12,399 nucleotides of DNA, from assembly GCA_963925735.1 (NCBI GenBank), contig CAWUUH010000065.1:1-12399 (forward strand), in the 5' to 3' direction. Positions 7,556 to 12,399 of the stretch are shown piece by piece; the stretch's first letter is position 1; each line of letters opens with the position of its first letter. Made by a program: the position numbers and the translations under genes. The notes beneath the pieces are model-generated. The model was given only the letters and a program-made list of their open reading frames with translations. It was not told the DNA's origin and made no database searches. Source of the stretch: UBA4582 sp013204195. Lineage in GTDB: Bacteria > Pseudomonadota > Gammaproteobacteria > Pseudomonadales > Azotimanducaceae.

Positions 7556-8104
7556 TCAGTGGGGGATAGCCAGTTCAGTCAATAGTGTGTAGATCGAAGC
7601 CTTTGTTTGGATACCCACCAGCTTGGTTAGTACCTCATTCGTCGGTGACACAATATAGGTCGTCGGTAGCGCGCTGGGTGCCGGCAGGCCGAGAGCTTCT
7701 ACTTCACTGAGGTTCAATGTTGGGAACTCGATACCCAAGCGCCGGGCCAAACGCAGGGTGGTTTTTCGGTCATCCTCGTCGAAATTGACACCCAATACCT
7801 GAATGTTTGAGGCGGCCAATTCATCAAAGAGAAGGTTCAGCTCTGGGATCTCGATTCGACAAGGCGCGCAGGTAGTGGACCAATAATTGATAATTTTCCA
7901 GGATCCCAGCGCTTCTATCGGCCTAGGGTTAGGTGCAATGTTAGGTGCGTGAGTAGACGCATGAGTAGGCGCATGAGTAGGGACCTGGCTGGATGCTTGA
8001 TCCGGCATTTGATTTGGCAATGCGTCGGAGCCAATCACGGTGAATCCGACCAGGCTAACGCCAGTAATGAGTAGGGCTATGATGGTGTAGCGCAAGGGGC
8101 TCAA
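7556..8104 (-). CDS. Membrane-anchored TlpA/ResA-type thioredoxin-fold protein
   Basis: A 182-residue thiol-disulfide protein. A single N-terminal membrane segment (YTIIALLITGVSLVGFTVIG) places the rest in the periplasm. A Pro/Thr/His/Ala-rich linker follows, then a thioredoxin fold with WSTTCAPC (active Cys79 and Cys82) and the cis-Pro in LPTTYIV (Pro147). TlpA/ResA relatives reduce disulfides during cytochrome c maturation or cuproenzyme assembly. I chose the TTG at 8102-8104 because GGAG lies nine bases upstream and only one base separates it from the DUF2956 stop, implying translational coupling. A TTG at 8119, overlapping the upstream gene, would add five residues but has no ribosome site. 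Its target may be the Cys-rich propeller protein encoded next downstream (inference). Confidence 0.85.
   Translation of the reverse strand: MSPLRYTIIALLITGVSLVGFTVIGSDALPNQMPDQASSQVPTHAPTHASTHAPNIAPNPRPIEALGSWKIINYWSTTCAPCRIEIPELNLLFDELAASNIQVLGVNFDEDDRKTTLRLARRLGIEFPTLNLSEVEALGLPAPSALPTTYIVSPTNEVLTKLVGIQTKASIYTLLTELAIPH
7947..7982 (-). repeat. Three tandem 12-base repeats coding the linker of the TlpA-like protein
   Basis: Three near-identical 12-base units (7947-7958, 7959-7970, 7971-7982; plus-strand form GCATGAGTAGGC) encode Thr-His-Ala-Pro/Ser tetrapeptides. They form the flexible linker between membrane anchor and thioredoxin domain. Degenerate tetrapeptides continue on both sides. Length changes would keep the reading frame. 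Confidence 0.85.
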
Positions 8105-8105
8105 T

Positions 8106-8432
8106 TTAAGTGGCTCCAAAGGGTTTGAGCGCGACTACGATATAGGCGCAGCTGATCACCAATAACACCCAGGGTAATCCGATTAGCCAAGTCGCGGTGG
8201 TCGGTGTCTGTTTAATGTCAACCTCAGGTGCCTGCGCCTTGGCGGTTTTTTTTCTGGCCTTGTCCCGTTCCCTGGCCAAGGCTTTCTGTTGCTTCTTATA
8301 TTCAGAGATGCCTTTCTCTATGCCTTGGGCAACCAGTCGTGTCTGTGCTTTAGTTTGCTCAGGTCGCTGGATCGAGCGAGCTATTTTCAGCGCCTCGATC
8401 TGTGATTCTTTCGAAATTTTATCGTCAGCCAC
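8106..8432 (-). CDS. DUF2956 family membrane protein
   Basis: A 108-residue protein whose N-terminal half is a highly charged helix. It contains QIEALKIARSIQRPEQTK and LVAQGIEKGISEYKKQQK, followed by a Lys/Arg-rich stretch. That pattern matches what I recall of DUF2956, a gammaproteobacterial family of unknown function. A single membrane helix lies near the C-terminus (about 82-102), so the charged part should face the cytoplasm as a tail-anchored protein. The start is GTG, with AGGA (8438-8441) five bases upstream. It heads the minus-strand operon DUF2956, TlpA-like, propeller. No enzymatic motif is visible. Family assignment is from remembered sequence pattern, not a search. Confidence 0.7.
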   Translation of the reverse strand: MADDKISKESQIEALKIARSIQRPEQTKAQTRLVAQGIEKGISEYKKQQKALARERDKARKKTAKAQAPEVDIKQTPTTATWLIGLPWVLLVISCAYIVVALKPFGAT

Positions 8433-8533
8433 TATGGTCCTGCCAATTGATGGGTCTTATGTCTGCTAGATGCCCAGTCTAACACTGTCTCGGTGCCGGT
8501 GGGCACAGGTCGCGTAACGGATATTTCGTGAGT

Positions 8534-8562
8534 TTGGGTATCTGCCTATATAGGGATAGGAT
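8534..8562 (+). promoter_or_regulatory. Possible promoter upstream of the dioxygenase
   Basis: TTGGGT (8534-8539) and TAGGAT (8557-8562) are 17 bases apart, with three and four matches to the sigma70 consensus. It would place a transcript start near 8569, about 47 bases before the small ORF at 8616. The remainder of the divergent gap 8433-8615 shows only the ribosome site of the minus-strand operon and a tRNA-like scrap I do not accept. Confidence 0.25.
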
Positions 8563-8615
8563 AAGAGGTTTGAACCGCAGAGATACCTGCTGCGCTACAC
8601 GATGAGGACAATGCC

Positions 8616-8705
8616 ATGACTCACCTGCAGGCTGATACTGCCCTGAATACAGATTCAACTAACCTGGCAGTTGTGACGACAGGCACGAACACGCCGACCG
8701 AGTAG
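8616..8705 (+). CDS. 29-codon ORF in frame with, and closed by TAG before, the dioxygenase
   Basis: ATG at 8616 has GAGG (8604-8607) eight bases upstream, a better ribosome site than any start of the dioxygenase. It encodes 29 residues (MTHLQADTALNTDSTNLAVV onward), Thr/Asn-rich with no recognised domain, and ends at TAG 8703-8705. The frame then stays open through the dioxygenase, so one amber codon separates the two. It may be a leader peptide, the true N-terminus of a gene broken by a nonsense mutation, or chance. Confidence 0.35.
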   Translation: MTHLQADTALNTDSTNLAVVTTGTNTPTE

Positions 8706-8762
8706 GCTGTTTATAACCGGGTCGCGACGGGGTTGGGGGAGAAAATTCACCAGGCCAAGGTT

Positions 8763-9791
8763 ATGCAGCAGACACCCGTTGATGGCCGCCAGATAGATCC
8801 AGAAAAGCTATTCATGCCGTCTAATCGTATTGGTCTGGGTATAGCGCAGGAATATGCGCGTATGGGGAATACGCCGGTGACTGCAGCGTTACAGCGCCGT
8901 GCGACAGAATTTGGTGTGGAGTTTGAACATCTGGGTCTCACCGTCGGCACGGTTATCCATAACGTCGATTTGAAACAGACGCTGGCGCCCGAATGGGTGC
9001 AGTTTATTCGAGAGACCTTACTGGAACGCAAGGTGATCTTCTTTCGTGACCAGAACCTGGATGAGGATCAGCAAGTGGCCTTTGGGCGGCGGTTCGGTGA
9101 ACTAGACGCGTTTCCTTTTGGCAAGCCTGGTGAGAATCCCTATGTTTTAGAAATCATCCATGGCCAGGCCAGTCCTGGCATGGAAAACGGTTGGCACACA
9201 GATGTCACCTGGATGGAGAAGCCCTCCTTAGGTTCCATCGCCCAGTGTGTTCAGGTGCCACCCTATGGGGGTGATACCTTGTTTTCTGACAGTCATGCCT
9301 GTTACCTGGGATTGCCTTTGGCGATGCAGGCACGCCTGCAACACCTGCGGGGCATCAATGATTATGGTCTCTTCTTGGCTGCTACGGGTCCACGGGCGCT
9401 GCCAGCAGAGCTGGTTGATGAGATCAAGCAACAGATCCCCTTTGGCGTGAGCCATCCATTGCTGCGCACTCATCCAGAGACGGGCAAGACCGGGCTGTAT
9501 TTGCACGGTGGATTTCTCCGGCACGACTCGCTCTATGATGGGCGCACGAATTCCCCGCTGGGTGAGGCCGAGTCGAAGGGGATTGTGAGGGAGTTATTGC
9601 AGCAGCATAGCCGGCCGGAGTACAGTTGCCGCTTCAAATGGTTACCGGGATCCATCGCCTTCTGGGATAATCGCGCGGTTCAGCATTACGCAGCCAGTGA
9701 CTATTATCCCCATGAGCGCCATTTGCGTCGAGTGACGGTGAGTGGTGATGTCCCGTTTTATGATCCGTCCAGACAGGTCAGTGCGTCATAG
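8763..9791 (+). CDS. TauD/TfdA family Fe(II)/2-oxoglutarate-dependent dioxygenase
   Basis: With the ATG at 8763 this is 342 residues; an in-frame TTG at 8733 would add ten. The catalytic domain starts near residue 50 (FGVEFEHLGLTVGTVIHNVDL). The iron triad is His145-x-Asp147 (WHTDVTW) and His308 (WDNRAVQHYA). Arg319 and Arg323 occupy the positions of TauD Arg266 (2-oxoglutarate) and Arg270 (substrate anion). By the same alignment TauD His70 and Tyr73, which help hold taurine, are Phe117 and Gly120, so taurine is an unlikely substrate; another sulfonate, sulfate ester or carboxylate is possible. The reaction hydroxylates the substrate with loss of CO2 from 2-oxoglutarate. The extra 50 or so N-terminal residues are longer than in TauD. 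Start choice is uncertain because the frame continues upstream to an amber codon. Confidence 0.88.
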   Translation: MQQTPVDGRQIDPEKLFMPSNRIGLGIAQEYARMGNTPVTAALQRRATEFGVEFEHLGLTVGTVIHNVDLKQTLAPEWVQFIRETLLERKVIFFRDQNLDEDQQVAFGRRFGELDAFPFGKPGENPYVLEIIHGQASPGMENGWHTDVTWMEKPSLGSIAQCVQVPPYGGDTLFSDSHACYLGLPLAMQARLQHLRGINDYGLFLAATGPRALPAELVDEIKQQIPFGVSHPLLRTHPETGKTGLYLHGGFLRHDSLYDGRTNSPLGEAESKGIVRELLQQHSRPEYSCRFKWLPGSIAFWDNRAVQHYAASDYYPHERHLRRVTVSGDVPFYDPSRQVSAS

Positions 9792-9810
9792 ATAGTGATG
9801 AGCTGAGGCG

Positions 9811-10434
9811 TCAGGTTTTCTTATGAGCCTGCATGCGCTGTTTGAATTCATCGGTTGAGTTGGTGCGCGGATAGTCTTGAGCGGGCACGGGCACCTCAAG
9901 AAAATCACATAATGGCTGCCAGCCCATGCTGGCTTCAAAGACCAATAAACGATTCGCCGGCACCGTGCGTTTGACGGCGTCATTGTGGGCCGTAAACACA
10001 GCCTTGGCATGCTCTCGATCCATATGCCGACCGCCAAAGGTGTTTTCTACAATTAATTTTCTCGCCATCTGGCCCTGGAGGTTGCTCGGCTCAAAACTGC
10101 TATCTAACCCCTTGAAAATCGTTTCGGAGGCGCTGTCAAACCACTTGTCTGGATCTCGCAGACTTAAAATAACCTTGGCCTGTGGGTAGTGTGCGAGTAG
10201 TTCCTCGTAGAAAGCGCAGGATGGCCAGTCGACGCTCGCCTGATAACCCTCGAAGACTGTATCCCAATCCATTTTTTTGCCAAAGGCGGCGTCATGCCAG
10301 AACTGCCGCTGGGCTTCACTGGCGAACAGCTCCATCATATGATGGCACTGGGTCAGGCCCAGTTGCTCCAGCGCCAGTTTTAATGACAGGGTGCCCGTGC
10401 GCCCAAAGCCGGCGCCGATGACTTTTAGGGTCAT
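9811..10434 (-). CDS. Sulfotransferase family protein
   Basis: A 207-residue enzyme with the 5'-phosphosulfate-binding loop GAGFGRTGTLSL (7-18) at its very N-terminus. The 3'-phosphate-binding element is VILSLRDPDKWFDS (88-101; Arg93 and Ser101). This layout and length fit the small sulfotransferase families (Sulfotransfer_4-like) that move a sulfuryl group from PAPS to a hydroxyl or amine. No signal peptide is seen, so it is cytoplasmic. The ATG at 10434 has AAGGA (10443-10447) eight bases upstream. It converges on the dioxygenase with a 19-base gap and is divergent from the IclR-type regulator, which may control it. The acceptor is unknown. Relatives of this group are sometimes mislabelled NAD-dependent epimerases. 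Confidence 0.85.
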   Translation of the reverse strand: MTLKVIGAGFGRTGTLSLKLALEQLGLTQCHHMMELFASEAQRQFWHDAAFGKKMDWDTVFEGYQASVDWPSCAFYEELLAHYPQAKVILSLRDPDKWFDSASETIFKGLDSSFEPSNLQGQMARKLIVENTFGGRHMDREHAKAVFTAHNDAVKRTVPANRLLVFEASMGWQPLCDFLEVPVPAQDYPRTNSTDEFKQRMQAHKKT

Positions 10435-10463
10435 GATTATTGTCCTTTCTGACTTGGCAATTT

Positions 10464-10484
10464 ACTGTGGTTGCTAACCGCAGT
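10464..10484. promoter_or_regulatory. 21-base imperfect palindrome, candidate operator
   Basis: ACTGTGGTT (10464-10472) and AACCGCAGT (10476-10484) are inverted arms with one mismatch around GCT. It lies 30 bases upstream of the sulfotransferase ATG in the divergent gap. The half-site recurs as ACTGCGGT (10563-10570), and TGTGGTTGCT recurs exactly at 10606-10615, which suggests a regulator with several sites. Confidence 0.45.
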
Positions 10485-10614
10485 GTCCGTGGGACCATAG
10501 CCTTTAAGGTTCTGCATGGTCAAGCCGCAAGCAGGCAAGGCAACGCAAAACGGTCGAGAGAAACTGCGGTAGAAGTCTTGAAAATTCGTTGGTTTCAGGT
10601 TTTTTTGTGGTTGC

Positions 10615-10637
10615 TTTGCTGCGCTTTAAGCTGCAAA
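10615..10637. promoter_or_regulatory. 23-base dyad upstream of the IclR-type gene
   Basis: TTTGCTGC (10615-10622) and GCTGCAAA (10630-10637) are inverted 8-base arms with one mismatched pair around GCTTTAA. The dyad lies about 70 bases before the regulator's ATG, where an autoregulatory site would be expected. It directly follows the repeated TGTGGTTGCT element. Chance is not excluded. Confidence 0.3.
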
Positions 10638-10705
10638 GTGCGGGCCGAGACAGGTCGGCTGACATTGATTGTTGCGCCGCGAATAGACGCCGAGAGTTCG
10701 AGATA

Positions 10706-11524
10706 ATGAAAAAAAATGGTGAGTTTTTGGCTACGCTTTCTCGGGGCTTGACGGTGCTGCGCGTATTTTCTCGCGAGAGTCCAGAAATGACCTTGAGTGA
10801 AGTTGCAGTAAAAACCGATCTGAGTCCGGCTGTGGCGCGACGCTGCCTGAATACCCTAGTTGAGCTCGGCTATGTGGGTAAGAAGGGCAAGTTGTTCTTG
10901 CTGACGGCCGAGGTGCTGGGTTTTGCTTCCGCCTTTATCGAGTCGATGAATCTGGAGGAAATAGTGCAGCCACATTTGCAGGTGTTGCGTGATAACACGG
11001 GTGACAGTACGTCTCTGGCGGTGCTGTCAGAGCAAGACATCCTTTATCTGGTGCATGTGTCTACTCACCGAATGGTGCGCGTAGCCGCAGGATTCGGCAC
11101 GCGTTTTCCAGCGCATCCGACATCCATGGGACGGGTGCTGATCGCCAACCAGCCACAGGAAGTCGTTGACTCGTACCTGCAGAATAGTGATTTTAAGAAG
11201 CTCACAACCAAGACCGTGACGTCACGAAGTGAGCTCAAGAGGCTGTTAGAGCAGGTCAAACAACAAGGCTATGCCTCTGTTGAAGATGAGCTTGATTACG
11301 GTATCGTCTCGGTGGCAGTGCCCGTTGTTGATCAATCAGGCAAGGTGCTGGCCGCCATCAATTGCTCGACGGTCACGACTCGGGTGGACCGTGAGCAAAT
11401 GGTTCAGAGTCGCTTGCAGGAATTGCGCGACGCCGCCCAAAAAATTGAAATGGAGCTCAGGCGCTATCCGGTTCTCGCAGACTCCATACGCAGTTCTGCT
11501 GCAAGTCACCAGACAGAGTCCTGA
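10706..11524 (+). CDS. IclR family transcriptional regulator (PcaR/PobR-like)
   Basis: A 272-residue regulator. The N-terminus EFLATLSRGLTVLRVF and the winged helix-turn-helix MTLSEVAVKTDLSPAVARRC (28-47) are close to the PcaR/PcaU branch of IclR, which controls beta-ketoadipate and related aromatic catabolism. The C-terminal ligand domain includes DILYLVHVSTHRMVRV (111-126), GTRFPAHPTSMGRVL and the IclR signature ASVEDELDYGIVSVAVPV. The ATG at 10706 matches where the family begins; an earlier in-frame GTG or TTG-type extension to 10589 adds 39 residues without family features. It is divergent from the sulfotransferase gene and convergent with the citryl-CoA-lyase-like gene, either of which may be a target. 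The inducer cannot be read from sequence. Confidence 0.92.
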   Translation: MKKNGEFLATLSRGLTVLRVFSRESPEMTLSEVAVKTDLSPAVARRCLNTLVELGYVGKKGKLFLLTAEVLGFASAFIESMNLEEIVQPHLQVLRDNTGDSTSLAVLSEQDILYLVHVSTHRMVRVAAGFGTRFPAHPTSMGRVLIANQPQEVVDSYLQNSDFKKLTTKTVTSRSELKRLLEQVKQQGYASVEDELDYGIVSVAVPVVDQSGKVLAAINCSTVTTRVDREQMVQSRLQELRDAAQKIEMELRRYPVLADSIRSSAASHQTES

Positions 11525-11568
11525 AAAATGTCATCTCGCGCTGAGCTCCCAGGCTCTCATGACTCTCC

Positions 11569-12324
11569 TCAGGCTTGGTAGTCCACGGCTGCTTGCGCGC
11601 CGATCCACAGTGGGTGACCCGCAGGGTTGTTCATCTCCTCGAAAAGATGGCCTACGAGGCCTGCGCACCGAGCGGTCAAAATCACGCCGCGCATCATTTT
11701 TGACGGTACACCGGCTTCGGCCAGTACGGCCCCGATCGCAGCGCTGACATTAGTCACAAGATTTTTTTTGAGGGTTGTTTGCAGGCCTAATTCTAATAAT
11801 TTCACCGCCCGTATGTATTTGCCGTCCACTTCAAGGCTTTCGGCAACCGCGATGAGGCGCTTAACCCTTGGGTCCAAGTCGCCATGAATGGGGTGTCCGA
11901 AACCTGGTACCGGTCTGCGAATGTCGCGATATTGCTGGATCTCAGTCAAAACCGCGGCCTCTTGATCTTCAGCGGCAACAATCCTCTCAAGCACGGCGCC
12001 ACATTCGCTGGCGGTGCCAGCATAGCGATCCCCTACGCCCAGCAGCCCGGCGGCGATGGCGCCAGTGAATGATTCTGGTGCGCCATAATAAGTCAGGCGA
12101 GTTGCGATCGCTGATGGTACGAGTCCGTGCTCCATAATCGTGACGAGTACGGCATCCATAATTTTGCACTGGGCGTCGGTCGGTTCTTGACCTAGGGCTT
12201 GCAGGTAGATCATTTGGGTAAACGAGACCTTGCCGATTAAATCCTCGCAGAGGTCTTTACCTCGAACGATGATGGTGTCGGCGTCAAACCCGCAGATGTT
12301 GGTTGTACCTTTTTGCTCGAGCAT
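11569..12324 (-). CDS. Citryl-CoA lyase-like short citrate synthase-fold protein
   Basis: At 251 residues this is much shorter than citrate synthase (about 400-430) and matches the stand-alone citrate-synthase-like domain of citryl-CoA lyases. Two catalytic histidine motifs are present: IMEHGLVPSA (His66) and VPGFGHPIHGDLDPRV (His144). The following NVSAAIGAVLAEAG (192-205) aligns with citrate synthase NVDF, so the usual catalytic Asp is Ser here. Family members cleave or form C-C bonds next to an acyl-CoA, such as citryl-CoA to acetyl-CoA and oxaloacetate; the true substrate is open. ATG at 12324; the ribosome site is weak (AGAGA or AAGG). It ends 44 bases from the IclR gene end. The promoter region carries tandem palindromes that could be IclR sites. 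Confidence 0.82.
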   Translation of the reverse strand: MLEQKGTTNICGFDADTIIVRGKDLCEDLIGKVSFTQMIYLQALGQEPTDAQCKIMDAVLVTIMEHGLVPSAIATRLTYYGAPESFTGAIAAGLLGVGDRYAGTASECGAVLERIVAAEDQEAAVLTEIQQYRDIRRPVPGFGHPIHGDLDPRVKRLIAVAESLEVDGKYIRAVKLLELGLQTTLKKNLVTNVSAAIGAVLAEAGVPSKMMRGVILTARCAGLVGHLFEEMNNPAGHPLWIGAQAAVDYQA

Positions 12325-12352
12325 AATCTCTAACCTTTGTGGCGTTTGTCTG

Positions 12353-12380
12353 ATAGTATTGAAAGCTTCGCATATCGAAA
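12353..12380 (-). promoter_or_regulatory. Possible promoter of the citryl-CoA lyase-like gene
   Basis: Reading the minus strand, TTTCGA (12380-12375) and TACTAT (12358-12353) are 16 bases apart, about 30 bases before the ATG. The -10 box matches four of six positions. The -35 box is poor and lies inside one of the palindromes, as expected if a regulator acts there. Confidence 0.35.
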
Positions 12381-12398
12381 ATTAATTCGCTATGCGAA
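12367..12398. promoter_or_regulatory. Tandem TTCG-N5-CGAA palindromes, candidate IclR-type operator
   Basis: TTCGCATATCGAA (12367-12379) and TTCGCTATGCGAA (12386-12398) are two 13-base dyads with identical TTCG/CGAA arms, starting 19 bases apart. The outer arms TTCGCATA and TATGCGAA also form a perfect 8-base inverted repeat over the whole 32 bases. The pair overlaps the putative -35 of the lyase-like gene. I found no further copies in the other intergenic gaps. The halves resemble the TTCGATA element I recall for Pca-type IclR regulators. Confidence 0.6.
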
Positions 12399-12399
12399 A

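Noticed and set aside
7947..7982. Short regularly spaced repeats as a CRISPR-like array
   Set aside because: The 12-base units are directly adjacent with no spacers and are translated in frame as a protein linker.
8560..8602. tRNA-like scrap on the minus strand (GTAGCGCAG and GGTTCAAACC)
   Set aside because: These resemble D-arm and T-arm pieces, but there is no room for an anticodon arm and the flanks cannot pair as an acceptor stem. At most a remnant; no tRNA gene or attachment site can be supported.
8763..9791. Calling the dioxygenase tauD
   Set aside because: The iron and 2-oxoglutarate residues fit the family, but two taurine-binding residues are replaced and no taurine transporter is nearby.
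10589..10705. N-terminal extension of the IclR regulator to 10589
   Set aside because: The extra 39 residues lack family features and cover the region holding dyads and repeats; ATG 10706 matches the usual family start.
11525..11568. Terminator between the IclR and lyase-like genes
   Set aside because: Only short, imperfect GAGC/GCTC pairings are seen and they do not lead directly into a T-tract on either strand.
11271..11747. 158-codon + strand frame across the IclR / lyase junction
   Set aside because: It overlaps the IclR gene in another frame and the lyase-like gene in antisense, with no domain or ribosome site.

Overview
The window looks like chromosomal DNA of a free-living, probably marine, gammaproteobacterium. 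The main taxonomic clue is the small DUF2956-type protein at 8106-8432, a family I know almost only from Gammaproteobacteria. Supporting signs are dense coding, Shine-Dalgarno-led starts, several TTG/GTG starts and balanced base composition. No phage, insertion sequence, CRISPR array, rRNA or complete tRNA is visible. I would not name a genus.

Layout, left to right. (1) 1-99 is the last 32 codons of an acyl-CoA ligase-like gene (+). It converges on a carotenoid/stilbene-cleaving oxygenase (167-1576, -). Upstream of that, on the same strand, lies a GAF-PP2C-STAS signalling phosphatase (1657-3522, -). (2) A divergent gap leads to a two-gene + strand unit, a cytoplasmic formylglycine-type sulfatase (3762-5327) and an NAD-type short-chain dehydrogenase (5375-6208). 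(3) Converging on it is a compact - strand operon: DUF2956 membrane protein, a membrane-anchored TlpA-like thiol protein, and a secreted beta-propeller (sialidase-like) protein with a Cys-Asp-Cys-Cys cluster. (4) Divergently from that operon runs a TauD/TfdA-type Fe(II)/2-oxoglutarate dioxygenase (8763-9791, +). It is preceded in the same reading frame by a 29-codon ORF closed by a single amber codon. (5) It converges on a small PAPS-type sulfotransferase (9811-10434, -), which is divergent from an IclR/PcaR-type regulator (10706-11524, +). (6) The regulator converges on a short citrate-synthase-like citryl-CoA lyase (11569-12324, -), whose promoter region carries two tandem TTCG-N5-CGAA palindromes.

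How the genes may work together (inference). Sulfatase, SDR, dioxygenase and sulfotransferase suggest handling of sulfate esters or other small organic acids and alcohols. The acyl-CoA ligase, carotenoid/stilbene oxygenase, PcaR-like IclR regulator and citryl-CoA-lyase-like enzyme suggest CoA-linked catabolism of aromatic or terpenoid compounds. The TlpA/CDCC pair suggests a periplasmic redox or metal process. Nothing seen proves these groups form one pathway. No complete, clearly new defence or mobile system is visible. The most checkable oddities are the amber-interrupted dioxygenase reading frame, the tandem operator pair at the right edge, the TlpA plus CDCC propeller operon, and a citrate-synthase-fold enzyme lacking the usual catalytic Asp.
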